Part shown: piece after piece, positions 1 through 10,300 of the stretch
Layout of the letters: every line of letters begins with the position of its first letter
Position numbering within the stretch: the stretch's first letter is position 1
Assembly: GCA_945900945.1 (NCBI GenBank)
Contig: CAMDKL010000009.1
Coordinates: 1 to 64,000 of the forward strand
Length of the DNA stretch: 64,000 bases
Reading direction: 5' to 3'
DNA from: Pirellula staleyi DSM 6068
GTDB lineage: Bacteria; Planctomycetota; Planctomycetia; Pirellulales; Pirellulaceae
Translations under genes and position numbers: made by a program
Notes under the pieces: model-generated
What the model was told of the DNA's origin: nothing
What the model saw: the letters and a program-made list of their open reading frames with translations, nothing else
Database searches by the model: none

Positions 1-3000
1 AAGATTGACCTCCGTGAGAATGAAATATCCGTCGCTCAATCATTCGGTGCTAGCATTTACTTTGGCAAGGCCCCTGCAATAATAATTCCCCTTCCTTCAT
101 GCGATGGCCGTGGTGCCAATGACTACAGTGGTCGTCTTTTTCGTGGAGATGCAAGTAAGGCCACCGGAAGCCAATTTGTTCACCTGACACACCGAAACAA
201 CTTGGGGGCTGCAGGCGGTGGAACAGCCAACGGCAGTGCTCCGCATGCCGACTCTCGGGACATGACTTTCGACGCGAACGGTAATTTGATCGAAGTTGAC
301 GACGGTGGTGTTTATCGTCGCACATCGCCGCAGAACAACACGGGAGATTGGTTTTCCGTAAACGGTGACCTGCAAGTCACAGAGGCTCACGACGTAGCGT
401 GGGATTCATTGAGCAACGTCGCGATGACCGGTAATCAAGATACTGGCACTACCTACCAACCCAGTGCGAACTCCAAGCAATGGGTCTCTTTGTCTACTGC
501 GGATGGAGGTGATGTCGCTATCGACAACATTCAGTTAGCAGGCAGCAATCAATCGGTACGTTATTCAAGCTTCCAGAATTTAGGAGCGTTTCGACGAACG
601 GTTTGGGATTCGTCTGGTGGGTTAGTTTCAACGAGTTTTCCTTCGCTTACTCCTGCGGCTGGTAGCACTGCCATTGTGGGAGCATTCCGAACTCCAGTGG
701 AATCCAACTCGGTTGCCGGAGGCAGATTGCTTATTCAAGGTTCAAATTCCTTGTATGAGTCCTTGAATGCAGGCACAACCGTGACCGCAATTGGTGTCAA
801 CCAAGGGGTCAGCAACAGCAGCATCTTCGCCAACGCGATATGGTACGGTGGAACGCAAAACAACGTCGCCAATCCCGATCTTGTATGGGCGGCAAGTGGT
901 AGCGATGTATTCCTAAGGACATCGGGCACTGGGAACGTTACTCAAACGGTCGGTGACCCGACAACGGCGGAAATTCGCGATCTCGCCGTGAACTCTCGTG
1001 ATTGGGCAAATGCTTTCGTCATCGATGACAATCAGGTTTTTCAATCGACCAACTCAGGGAATACCTGGGGCGACATCACCGGCAATTTATTGACCTTGGC
1101 TAGCGACTTACGTTCGATCTCTTTTGTCGCGGGTGTATTCGGCAATTACATCCTTGCAGGTACCAATCTGGGCGTTTTCGCTGCTGCGACCTCTACGCTA
1201 GGTACATGGAGTAAGCTAGGTGGTGCTTTGCCAAATGCGATTGTATTCGACATGGAATACGATGTTTTGGACGACATTCTTGTCGTAGGTACAATGGGTC
1301 GCGGTGCATGGAGTCTAACCAAGGTAACTTCCGTCCTGGAAGCCACCGTAGATATCTCGTTGGGGCTGAGCGAAACTTTTGTAGAAAATGGCGCTGCAGT
1401 CTTTGTCGCTCCAACGGCCAAGGTCACTGAAACAAAGCCCACCGTATACACGGGTACAACGCTGATCGTCGCAATCGGCAACAATTTTCAATCCGGTGAT
1501 CGTCTGGACATCGCAAGTCAAGGAACCGGGGCTGGCGAAATCTCCGTAGTTGGAACTCAGGTCGCCTTCGGTGGATCGCTTATTGGAGATTATTCGGGAC
1601 TTGGACAATCAATCGAAGTTACATTCAACTCGGCAGCAAATCGGGCGGCCATCGAGAGGCTTTTAACCCGTGTTTCCTTTGTTCATACGACAGATGATCC
1701 GTCCCCCAATCCGCGAGAGATAACCGCGTTTCTTGACAACGGCCAAAACGGAGCAAGTAATAATGCGACCGTTCTCCTCGACGTCGTTCCTGTCAATGAC
1801 GCGCCTAGTTCGAGCAATGTCTCCTTAGCGTCTATTAACGAAGACACCAAGAATCCGGCAGGTGTCGCCATCGGTCTGCTGGTCGTGCCACCCTTGTTTA
1901 TAGATCCTGATCGTGGCAGTTCCTTGTCTGGAATTGCAATTACTTCGAACAATGCTGTGGTTACAGACGGACAGTGGCAGTACTCCGTGGATGCGGTGAA
2001 TTGGATCCCTGTTGGTAACGTATTACCGGTCGCTAGTTTAGTTCTTTCTTCGTCGACTCGTATTCGATTTCTGTCCGCGAAGGACTATTTCGGAAGACCA
2101 ACATCGCTTTCCTATCGGGTTCTGGACGAAACTTATTTAGGAGGATTCACGACAACGGTACCTTGGATACTCGACGTTTCCGCCGCGACCATTATTGGGC
2201 CTGTTTCGTTAGCTGATGCAAGCATAGGCATTCGAATCTTGCCTGTAAACGATGCGCCTATTACCACGGTTCCAAGTCAAGCGACCAGTGTCAAACAAGA
2301 TGAACCGCTGATTTTTCAGATCCAAGCTAGCTGGTTTAGCGACGTGGATAATGCAATCTTAACGCATAGTATCAAATTAGCTAACGGTGCTAATTTACCG
2401 GCCTGGTTATCCTTTAACCCATCCTCAAAACAGTTAATGGGTACGCCGACCAATGATGACGTTGGCACTTACGATTTGGTACTCCAAGCTACGGATGCTG
2501 GCGGATTGTTCACGACACTAAAGCTCCAGTTGTTGGTGATCAATGTAAACGATCGTCCCACCAACATTGAATTGGTTGGCAGCTCTGTTCGTGAAAACGA
2601 TTTTGGAGTATTTATCGGGACGCTCTTTGGTACCGATAAAGATCGAAGCGATCAGTTTACCTGGCAAGTATCCGATCAACGATTCGCAATACAAGGCAAT
2701 ACGCTTTACTTGGCCCCCGGAATTCGACTCAATTATGAAGACACTCCTCGAATAGGTCTACAGATCACAGTTACTGATAACGGCACTCAACCTGGACCGT
2801 TGTCGCTTACGATGCAAAAGACTATTGAAGTACTCGACGTGAATGAATTTTCACCGTCTTTAAAAGCCACACAATTCAACGTGAATGAAGCGGCACTGCC
2901 GTTGTCTGAAATCGGTTTCTTAACGGCGCCGGACGGTGATACCAACAACCGTGTTCGATTCAGGTTTAACGGAACGTCGCCCCGTCTTTTTTCACTTGAC

Positions 3001-4104
3001 GGCACGACAGGACGTATTGCCCTCAAACAAGGCGCTACGCTTGACCACGAATCGGTATCGTCCTTTCAGTTTTTCGTGGAAGCCTTCGACGACGGGCTTC
3101 CAGAACTTGGGACCGTTGCTACAGTCAACGTCACAGTGACGGATTTTAATGAGTTCGACCCTCAAATAACCAATGGTGTAATTTCGATGTCGGAACGGCA
3201 AGTGACTCAGGTTCCGTTTGCGAAGCTCACCGCCACGGATGGTGACACGAGCCAATCGATTCGATTCTTCTTGCCAATCGGTGAAACCCGTTTTTCCGTT
3301 AATTCCAACACGGGCGAACTATTGTTGAATCGTCGCGGACTCTTTGACTTCGAAACGAGTTCAACCGACTCCATCGTGGTTATTGCCCAGGATAATGGGA
3401 CGCCGCCTCGCAGTGTTCAACGAACTTTGCCCCTGTTGATCCTGGATGCAAATGACCCACCTACTGCGGCAAGCGTAGACAAACCAAGTATCTTGTCCAA
3501 TGTATCTGGACTACCTCTTGGCCGGATTTCGATCGTGGACCAGGATCCAGGTCAGCTTTACACGATCATTTCGAGTGATGATCGATTTGTTGTTGTCGGC
3601 GAAGACCTTTTCGTAGCGCCTGGAAAATCGGTAAACGAAACGGATCCCCTACAAATGCTTGTTCCAATCGTTGCGACCGAAATTGGGTCGGATGGTAAGT
3701 CGTATGCATTGAATATTGGCTTGAACCGAATTCCAAACACGCATCCTTGGCAAAATCGGTTGAACCCACTTGATGTGAACCGCGACGACCGTGTCGATCC
3801 GCGAGATGTATTGGCCATTATCAACTTCCTTAACGGGAATGACGTTACCGTATTACCATTACCTAGGCCAGCTAGTACTTTGAACTTGCCGGACTACGAT
3901 GTGGATGGCGACGATGCTTTGAACCCACTTGATGTTCTCGCCATCATCAACTTCATCAATGGCACTTCGAGTGGTGAAGGAGAGGGCAGACGCCAGACGT
4001 TGCCTTCCGCGACAATCCAAACAGCCTCGGACGACGCTGCATGGTTGACAGCCTACACGCAAATCGAAGAAGAGCGTCTTTCCCTACGTCGACGTAGAGG
4101 CTAG
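1..4104 (+). CDS. Giant extracellular cadherin-like protein with C-terminal type I dockerin (5'-truncated by the window)
   Basis: The frame is open from base 1, so the gene begins upstream; a TTG at 202 is only an in-frame codon. About 1367 residues are visible. The first ~400 resemble a BNR/sortilin-like propeller, with an Asp-box-like NSGNTW near residue 347. A Calx-beta/Ig-like stretch follows. From about residue 747 to 1157 there are tandem cadherin-like modules (LNYEDTP, LDHES and FDFETS, each followed by a DNG/DDG turn). The C-terminus carries two dockerin-type calcium loops about 40 residues apart (DVNRDDRVDPRDVLAIINFL and DVDGDDALNPLDVLAIINFI). Dockerins bind cohesins, and a cohesin-like domain occurs in the protein at 43126-47766. 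The role is probably surface adhesion or scaffold attachment. The substrate is unknown. It converges with the ThuA-like gene 22 bp away. Confidence 0.85.
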   Translation, partial: KIDLRENEISVAQSFGASIYFGKAPAIIIPLPSCDGRGANDYSGRLFRGDASKATGSQFVHLTHRNNLGAAGGGTANGSAPHADSRDMTFDANGNLIEVDDGGVYRRTSPQNNTGDWFSVNGDLQVTEAHDVAWDSLSNVAMTGNQDTGTTYQPSANSKQWVSLSTADGGDVAIDNIQLAGSNQSVRYSSFQNLGAFRRTVWDSSGGLVSTSFPSLTPAAGSTAIVGAFRTPVESNSVAGGRLLIQGSNSLYESLNAGTTVTAIGVNQGVSNSSIFANAIWYGGTQNNVANPDLVWAASGSDVFLRTSGTGNVTQTVGDPTTAEIRDLAVNSRDWANAFVIDDNQVFQSTNSGNTWGDITGNLLTLASDLRSISFVAGVFGNYILAGTNLGVFAAATSTLGTWSKLGGALPNAIVFDMEYDVLDDILVVGTMGRGAWSLTKVTSVLEATVDISLGLSETFVENGAAVFVAPTAKVTETKPTVYTGTTLIVAIGNNFQSGDRLDIASQGTGAGEISVVGTQVAFGGSLIGDYSGLGQSIEVTFNSAANRAAIERLLTRVSFVHTTDDPSPNPREITAFLDNGQNGASNNATVLLDVVPVNDAPSSSNVSLASINEDTKNPAGVAIGLLVVPPLFIDPDRGSSLSGIAITSNNAVVTDGQWQYSVDAVNWIPVGNVLPVASLVLSSSTRIRFLSAKDYFGRPTSLSYRVLDETYLGGFTTTVPWILDVSAATIIGPVSLADASIGIRILPVNDAPITTVPSQATSVKQDEPLIFQIQASWFSDVDNAILTHSIKLANGANLPAWLSFNPSSKQLMGTPTNDDVGTYDLVLQATDAGGLFTTLKLQLLVINVNDRPTNIELVGSSVRENDFGVFIGTLFGTDKDRSDQFTWQVSDQRFAIQGNTLYLAPGIRLNYEDTPRIGLQITVTDNGTQPGPLSLTMQKTIEVLDVNEFSPSLKATQFNVNEAALPLSEIGFLTAPDGDTNNRVRFRFNGTSPRLFSLDGTTGRIALKQGATLDHESVSSFQFFVEAFDDGLPELGTVATVNVTVTDFNEFDPQITNGVISMSERQVTQVPFAKLTATDGDTSQSIRFFLPIGETRFSVNSNTGELLLNRRGLFDFETSSTDSIVVIAQDNGTPPRSVQRTLPLLILDANDPPTAASVDKPSILSNVSGLPLGRISIVDQDPGQLYTIISSDDRFVVVGEDLFVAPGKSVNETDPLQMLVPIVATEIGSDGKSYALNIGLNRIPNTHPWQNRLNPLDVNRDDRVDPRDVLAIINFLNGNDVTVLPLPRPASTLNLPDYDVDGDDALNPLDVLAIINFINGTSSGEGEGRRQTLPSATIQTASDDAAWLTAYTQIEEERLSLRRRRG

Positions 4105-4126
4105 CGGTTTGAATGGCCACGGTGTC

Positions 4127-5155
4127 CTATTTCGGCCTAATTGCGAAACTCTCCGGAGTCAGTTTCCATTCCGCCCACGCATCATCGGACATTGCTCCGG
4201 TGGGCTTCGGTTGGTAGTCATCGATGAATGAAACATTCGCTTTCGCTGGTATGTCTTTCTCATGACCTGTCAACGACAACATCGCATTAACCATCAATCG
4301 CCGCATGTCTTCACTGAGCCAATCCAAAGAAGCACCTGCCGTCGTGGTGAATGATTGTCCTTGTTTGCCCGATAAGGCGGTATAGGTTTTGAACCATGCG
4401 AACGGCATGCGAGTCTCTTTGCGACTATCGGTTACTGGAGGATCGGTCGCATTCAGTCCAGATAGAACTTGACCATGAAACAAAACAGCATCCGCCGCTG
4501 TAAGTCGCTCGACCGAATTGACATCGGTATGGCAAAAAATCGTATCAGCGACACCTCGAAGAACCGGGTTGTGACGCTGCGATTGGTTCACATGGGCCAT
4601 CGTGGCCTCTTGCTGAAATTTGCCATAATGAGCAATCCAAGTGTCACCCAAGATTTGCTGACCGAACCCACCCGCCCAATCCTTGCTATTGAAGCCCCAG
4701 TTTTTGTAGGGGCTTGGATTGGCTGGTGCATAGCGAAAGGCATGGGTCGCGTTGCGTATACCTAACACTGGTTTTCCGGCATTAACGTAGTCCACAATGT
4801 ATCGCATGTCCGAGTCAGGCAATTCGCGAAATCGAGCAAAGATCACCATCAAGTCGGCATCTTGGAGCAAGGCTAATCCAGGAATATTATTGGCTCGATT
4901 GGCATTGATGGTCCCTGATTTTGGATCGATTGCAAACAGGACCGTACATTTGAAACCGTGATGCTGAGAAAGGATTTTCGCGAACATGCTCATCCCCTCT
5001 TCCGAACGGTAATACTCTTCACCGGTAACGAAGACGATATGTTGACCTTTGCCGAGACCTTCCTTTCCTTCGATTGTCAAATAGGGTTCCGCAGCAGTAC
5101 AAACGTTTGTCCATGGAATCAATGCGACCAAGATAAGAATTCGATAAGCAATCAT
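4127..5155 (-). CDS. Secreted ThuA-like domain protein
   Basis: The protein has 342 residues. It starts with a signal peptide (hydrophobic RILILVALIPWTNVCTAAEP) and continues as a ThuA-like, glutamine-amidotransferase-fold domain: HIVFVTGEEYYRSEEGM, a central DADLMVIFARFRELPD strand-loop, and GKPVLGIRNATHAF, where class I amidotransferases have the nucleophile elbow. Planctomycetes carry many exported ThuA paralogues, usually near sugar or sulfatase genes, and their activity is not established. It is transcribed alone, convergent with the dockerin gene. The 200 bp upstream holds a short hairpin (GTACGGC/GCCGTAC near 5251-5268) and one copy of the 50-bp repeat. Confidence 0.85.
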   Translation of the reverse strand: MIAYRILILVALIPWTNVCTAAEPYLTIEGKEGLGKGQHIVFVTGEEYYRSEEGMSMFAKILSQHHGFKCTVLFAIDPKSGTINANRANNIPGLALLQDADLMVIFARFRELPDSDMRYIVDYVNAGKPVLGIRNATHAFRYAPANPSPYKNWGFNSKDWAGGFGQQILGDTWIAHYGKFQQEATMAHVNQSQRHNPVLRGVADTIFCHTDVNSVERLTAADAVLFHGQVLSGLNATDPPVTDSRKETRMPFAWFKTYTALSGKQGQSFTTTAGASLDWLSEDMRRLMVNAMLSLTGHEKDIPAKANVSFIDDYQPKPTGAMSDDAWAEWKLTPESFAIRPK

Positions 5156-5280
5156 TTGCGATTTTCACCTTTGTTGGAACGCTAAGAAACCCGACACTAT
5201 TGCCTGCGTGTAGGCGAACAGACAGGGCCATTCTAATAGAAATCTGTATCGTACGGCTCTCGCCGTACCGATTCCAAATT

Positions 5281-5330
5281 CAGGCCCGGGGCTAGCGCCC
5301 GCCGGTTCACGAGATCGCAGGGTGAGTGCC
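5281..5330 (+). repeat. 50-bp intergenic repeat, copy 1
   Basis: First of four copies in the window (others at 6831, 19455 and 60421), all in the same orientation. The shared core is GGGGCTAGCGCCC, then CCGGTTCAC, a variable AT-rich stretch and GTGAGTGCC. It lies between the ThuA-like and thioredoxin/PDZ genes. Confidence 0.85.
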
Positions 5331-5357
5331 TCAAGGCTTTCGCCACGGGAGACATTT

Positions 5358-6707
5358 TTATTTTGAGGTTGCGATCTCGACCGTTCGCTCTTCGGATCCT
5401 CGTCGGAAGCGAACTTTGACCAGGCGACCTACCTCTACCGTGTTTATGGAATAGGCCAGTATATCGCTATCGCGAAGCAGATCTGTTCGACCATCGTATT
5501 CGACAATGACATCGCCCTTAAGCATCCCGGCTTTTTTTGCCCGATCATGCGGTGCGTAGGCGCCAACGTGTTGGACCGCCAATGCCATTTGACCGTCTAC
5601 GACACCTAGTTCCTTGCGTTCTTCCGTAGTCGCTGGTTTAAGTGCCATCCCACCGAGACCCATTTGCCGAAACTGCCAGGAGGAAGCTCGCCATGAAATG
5701 TCTTCCAGTGATCGCCAATTTTCGGAAAGTTTGAGTGTCAGCTCGATCTGTTGACCACTGCGTTGAACTGCTGCCTTGGCGGTGCCCCCCTCCGTCGGAA
5801 CGTGGTGCAATACCCATTGCACGTCGGCAATCGAGAGTATTGCTTGTCCGGCCAAGGAAACGATTCGATCGCCGATTTGGAAACCAGAGTCTCCTCCGGC
5901 ACTCCCCTTAATAACATCTTTAACCGTAGCACATTCAGTTGGGTCCAAAATGAGCCCCACCGCTTTGGGATGTGGATAGGAGTAGAGTAATGTTTCGGGA
6001 ATCTTGCCGTACTCTTTCCGGAAATTTTCCTTGAGCCCTTCTCCAATCATATGGCAGTGAATGCAGCTCTTGACCGTATCTCCTTCGTAGTCGAGCTTAC
6101 TCGTGAAACGCGCTAAGGAAGGGATTTTTTCAGGGGTCGCGAACAGGGGCTTGCCAGCTTGTTTTCCCTCCAGGCTAGCTTTGTTCGCCGGGTAGTTGCT
6201 ATGCAACTCTAAAGCGGCCTCCAATGCTTTGCCTAGCCCCTCCACGGAGACATCCTCTTTCCACTGCGTGCGATCCGAACGCGTACCGAAGCGACCGTAG
6301 AGTGTGCCGTCCGCATTGAAAATAAAGGCAGCAAAGGATTGGTCCGTGTCGAACTGGAACATGGATAGGTCCAAACCGTTAGTACCTACAACCCTTACAC
6401 GAACAAACGATTTCAGTAACTGCTGTAGCTTTGGGTTGACCTCAATCAGGTCATCATCCAACTTGACGCACTCTTCGCAGGGGATGCAACGCAGCACAAC
6501 CAACATAGGCTGGTTCAGTCTCCCAGCGGTTTCGAAGCCTTTTTCCAAGTCATTGTAGTACCACGATCCGGTCGCTTCAAATTTTAGCTTGTCTCCTAAG
6601 ACTTTTTGTTGTCGTGTTTGAGCCAACAAATCGCTTTGGAGCAGCGACAGGAAAAGGAACAATGCAAAGCTCGGCAAACCCATTGACGCAAGTCGATTTC
6701 GGATCAT
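5358..6707 (-). CDS. Secreted thioredoxin-fold / CxxCH / double-PDZ protein
   Basis: I start the gene at the ATG at 6707, giving 449 residues. The frame opens further upstream at 6929, but that would overlap the next gene and precede the signal peptide (hydrophobic LPSFALFLFLSLLQSDLLAQ). In order: a thioredoxin-like domain (about 40-150) with CIPCEEC (Cys74, 77 and 80) at the active-site position; a single haem-type motif CIHCH at 215-219; a PDZ domain (about 250-325); and a second PDZ domain (about 365-449). It resembles the planctomycete family I recall being annotated as Trx7/PDZ domain-containing (seleno)protein. The role is probably periplasmic redox sensing or chaperoning with peptide binding through the PDZ domains; haem attachment is inferred from the motif only. 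AAGG lies about 10 bases before the chosen ATG. Confidence 0.85.
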   Translation of the reverse strand: MIRNRLASMGLPSFALFLFLSLLQSDLLAQTRQQKVLGDKLKFEATGSWYYNDLEKGFETAGRLNQPMLVVLRCIPCEECVKLDDDLIEVNPKLQQLLKSFVRVRVVGTNGLDLSMFQFDTDQSFAAFIFNADGTLYGRFGTRSDRTQWKEDVSVEGLGKALEAALELHSNYPANKASLEGKQAGKPLFATPEKIPSLARFTSKLDYEGDTVKSCIHCHMIGEGLKENFRKEYGKIPETLLYSYPHPKAVGLILDPTECATVKDVIKGSAGGDSGFQIGDRIVSLAGQAILSIADVQWVLHHVPTEGGTAKAAVQRSGQQIELTLKLSENWRSLEDISWRASSWQFRQMGLGGMALKPATTEERKELGVVDGQMALAVQHVGAYAPHDRAKKAGMLKGDVIVEYDGRTDLLRDSDILAYSINTVEVGRLVKVRFRRGSEERTVEIATSK

Positions 6708-6830
6708 AACGAAAGACCTTTTCTGACGTGGAAGTGAGAGTTTAGCATCGTGCGGAAAACAAGTGTCCCCTTTCGCTCGGCGAAAGTAGCGTTTTTCCAT
6801 TCTTTCGCGGAGCGAATTCGCCAGCGAATT

Positions 6831-6880
6831 CGGGCCCGAGGCTAGCGCCCACCGGTTCACTAAAACACAAAGTGAGTGCC
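6831..6880 (+). repeat. 50-bp intergenic repeat, copy 2
   Basis: Same element as at 5281, with GGGCCCGAGGCTAGCGCCCA and AAAGTGAGTGCC. It is followed by ATTTGGCTAACGG, as in copy 3 (the first ten bases match exactly). That tail contains the stop codon (TAG read on the minus strand, 6889-6887) of the 161-residue gene. Confidence 0.85.
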
Positions 6881-6886
6881 ATTTGG

Positions 6887-7372
6887 CTAACGGTTGGCGG
6901 CGTAGAGTTCGGCGTAAGTTAGCGCCCAAGCGTCGATTAGCTCGCGAAATTTGTCTAGATCCACCTCTCCGAGCGGTTGATAAAAACTTCGTGTCATCAA
7001 TTCTCGATTCGCGATCGTGCCTTTGGCCTGAAGATCGAGTATATAGAATTCACTCACCGGACGGACAACCATTTCGAATCGACTGTATTTGTTCCTCCTC
7101 TGTCCTCGCTCCATTATCAGATCATCACGGATACATGCAGCACCCCAGCCAGCGTCTCCGAAAACGGTCGTGAACTGGAATCCTGGGAACAAGTCCGCAA
7201 CTTTTTTGAGCACGGTTTCGATTCGGTCGGAAAGCTCTAGCCTAGATTTGCTATGCAGACTGCGAAACTCTTCGGTTTCGCTCCGCTTTCGCTCTGCTTC
7301 GGATTGCGAATGATTGGCTCGGTTGGCACCACGCGCAGCAGCTTGCTTTAGTTTGTTGTCAAATTCAGACAT
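6887..7372 (-). CDS. Hypothetical protein coupled to the Tex-like gene
   Basis: 161 residues. The N-terminus is charged and predicted helical (Lys/Arg/Glu/Ser-rich, about 1-60). A compact domain follows, with a Gly/Ala-rich FGDAGWGAACIRDDL, a basic RGQRRNKYSRFEMVVRP and a C-terminal helix. There is no signal peptide or membrane segment. I do not recognise the family. It begins 7 bp after the stop of the Tex-like gene on the same strand, so the two are almost certainly co-transcribed. That context hints at a role linked to RNA or transcription, which is inference. Its 3' end runs into a dispersed repeat. Confidence 0.7.
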   Translation of the reverse strand: MSEFDNKLKQAAARGANRANHSQSEAERKRSETEEFRSLHSKSRLELSDRIETVLKKVADLFPGFQFTTVFGDAGWGAACIRDDLIMERGQRRNKYSRFEMVVRPVSEFYILDLQAKGTIANRELMTRSFYQPLGEVDLDKFRELIDAWALTYAELYAANR

Positions 7373-7379
7373 GGTATTC

Positions 7380-10300
7380 TTATGCGGAGGTGTCGGACGC
7401 GTCTCCGCGTTCTGAAGATTCGACGCGATTTACGACATTTTCATCCGACGAACCCACCGAACATTGGCTCGAATCGACCGTCTCTACCTTTTTTTCGACA
7501 ACGGTTTCAGCGACTGGCTCATCTCGTTCCTTCTTCATAAACTGCAACAAGTCAGAGAAAGAGCGGAGCGGTTCTTTACCAGTTTGCATGGCATCGGTAA
7601 TCGGAGTCACCGGTTTCGGCGGTTCGACCCGGGCTGGCCTTCGAGCAACCTGATCCTCGGATCGAGGATTATTTCGAGATCGATCACGGTTGTTATCTCT
7701 GCCGGTTGGCCGGCCGCCACGGTTCGCACCCCCGCGATTGTCACCACCACCGCTAGGTCTATTTCCTCCCGCCGGACTTCGGCTACGATCGCTGCCTGCG
7801 CCTGCGGGTTGTGGACTGCGGTTCTCGGCTGCAGGCGGTCGACCGTCACGAGATCCACCTTGATTGCGATCGTTGCGTTGATTGCGATCATCTCGGCTTT
7901 GGTTTCCGCCCCTGTCTTGCGCGTTCTCGGTGCCATGCTGCTGAGCATCGTTGCGACGGGATGGCGTTCCGGGCGGAATGGCGGTTAGCGAAACCCGCTT
8001 CTTTTTTTCATCGACATTCAGAACCCAGACTGGCACCAAATCTCCAACTTGTACGAACTGATGAGGGTCTTCAATGAAATCAGGGGCTAAGCGACTAATG
8101 TGAATTAAACCACTGCATTCAGGTCCCAGGTCTACGAAGACACCAAAGTCGGCAACTCCGATCACTAGGGCCTGAAGCATCGTACCGCTTTGCAATCCTG
8201 CGAGCTTTGGCACTTTGCTCAACAACGGGAGCGGGTACTGAAAGTCGCGGCTATCGGTAAATGCAAACTGCAAGCAATTTGCAACTTTTTTCATTTTTTC
8301 GCGGCCCACTTGCCAGCTTCGGGCAAGCCGTTCAACATCGATGGAGTGAGTCTGGCGTTCCATTGGACCAGATGGGATCGTCGGCATGGGGACGGTAATT
8401 CGAGGCGTCTGAACGGGCGTGACAACTTCGATTGTTGCGATTGAACTCAAATCGGTAGCATTTTCCGACTCGGTTGAATCATGGCCCTCTAAGGCAACGG
8501 CTTGAGTCGATTCGGCATCATCGGCAGATGCATGGATCACAGATGCTTCGGTTTCAGATTCTGAGGGCGGTGACATGTCCACATCAGATTCAGTCGACGA
8601 TTCGGTACCCGCCAAATCATCGCTAATTGGCTCAGTCAAATCGATTGATTCGGCGAACGGTTGTTGCTCAACTTGCTTTGCGTGTTCAACAATTGCAGCT
8701 GCCGTTGCAACGGCGAGTTGAGCGTAGTCTGGTTTGGTCCAATGGACTGGACTGGATGCTGGCAGTGCCAAGTTAGCATGAGCTACCAATCGCTCCGCCA
8801 AACGGTAGTCGTCGGGATGAATGGTTGTTCCGTCTAGCGGCTCGGTACTGCCGAAGACTTTCAAAAAGCCGATAGCTTGTCGAGCTTGCATCTCGGATAG
8901 ATGCTCGCGTAGGACGGTCATTAACTCGTCGCGATTGACGATTTTTTCGTCATGGCATGCTTTGACTACGGCTTTTGCAGCCTCGGTGCTCATGCCTGGA
9001 ATGCGTTTTAGGACATCCACATCCGCATGGAAGACGTCGACGCCTGCTTGAGTGATTGCGGTTGAAACTGCGTCTTGCAACGCGGCTTCTAATTCTCTTT
9101 GCGGCAATTCACGCTGGTAGGACCCCAGTCGCAATCGAACCGGATCCACCTTGAGGATCTGCTTGAGCGGGTCTTGAAGTCTCAGTGCAAGCCAAACGGC
9201 GGCTCGGTGACGACGCGAAATGTTTGGGAGTTCCACCAGGCAGCCACGCGACATGCAATATGCGTCCGCACCTGCTCGGTCGACCATGGTCCAATACAGA
9301 GAACCGTCGGAGGACTGCTTGAGCAACTCGGAAACAGTGTGGATCAGGTAGCGTCGAGCTGGCCCATTGGAGATCGCCATGAGCGTTACCTTATGCTCAT
9401 GAATCCATTGGCCAAGTGAAACAACATTTTGAAGGACAACATCCGCTCGATTGCTGTTGCACGGAATCTCGTTCGTGAAAACAACCTTGCCGTCCGCGTC
9501 GACAATTGCGACGGCTGCCATCTTCGGGCCAATTGCATCGATGATGAGGATGCGATGCCCATGCACAGGGCGTTGCAATAGAGAAGATTGCAAATGCACC
9601 ACGGCCGCTTCGGTGAGGTCGGTGTGGGCATCTTCTTCTAAAATGCTCAATATGTCTTGATGCAGCCGTGGAAGAATCTGATTTCTGAGACCGTCCTCGG
9701 CGACCCCCAACAGCCAATGATGCAGCGGATGACGACCAGGGCAAAGTGTTTCGCGACACGCTTGAACCAGCGGCCTCTCATCGTAGTGAAATTGGAGAGC
9801 AACGATTTGAGAACGCTGTCCCCGTGACAACATCAGGATTTGATAGGGTGTCAATGCGGTGAGTGGCTTCTTGAGCTTGGAGTAGGACTCCAGAATACTT
9901 CGCAGCCATTTGCGTCGGCGCTGGCGAGGCGAAAGCTGTTTGTCCGAGAGGGTTTTGGTCTTGATCCCCTTCCCTTGCTTTCGACCTTGATGAAACTCTG
10001 CAATCATCGGTGCGACTGAGTCTGGGGCGTTCGGCTTGTTCTCAATTGCTGCCGTTTCGGTCTGCGGAAGCGGGTTAAGGATGGGTTCGACAGACTCCGA
10101 TGGCTCTGCGGATTCAGATGATTCAGTTACCACAGCGTGATCGGCAGCGGCTTCGGTATTATCGTGTACCGAGATAGTTTCATATTCCGATGCTGTATCG
10201 ATAGGTTTCGGTGAGGTGGTTTCGAGCCGTTCGATGTTGGGCGCTGAAATAACTGGTTCAGCCGGAACAATAGATACCAACGGTGCTGCGGACTCGGCGT

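Noticed and set aside
5358-6929. Long form (523 residues) of the Trx/PDZ gene starting at 6929
   Set aside because: It would overlap the 161-residue gene by 43 bp and put 74 atypical residues before a clear signal peptide; the 6707 start fits better.
7464-7988. 174-residue plus-strand frame opposite the Tex-like tail
   Set aside because: Created by the low-complexity Arg/Gly-rich codons of the Tex-like gene in the other strand; no independent support.
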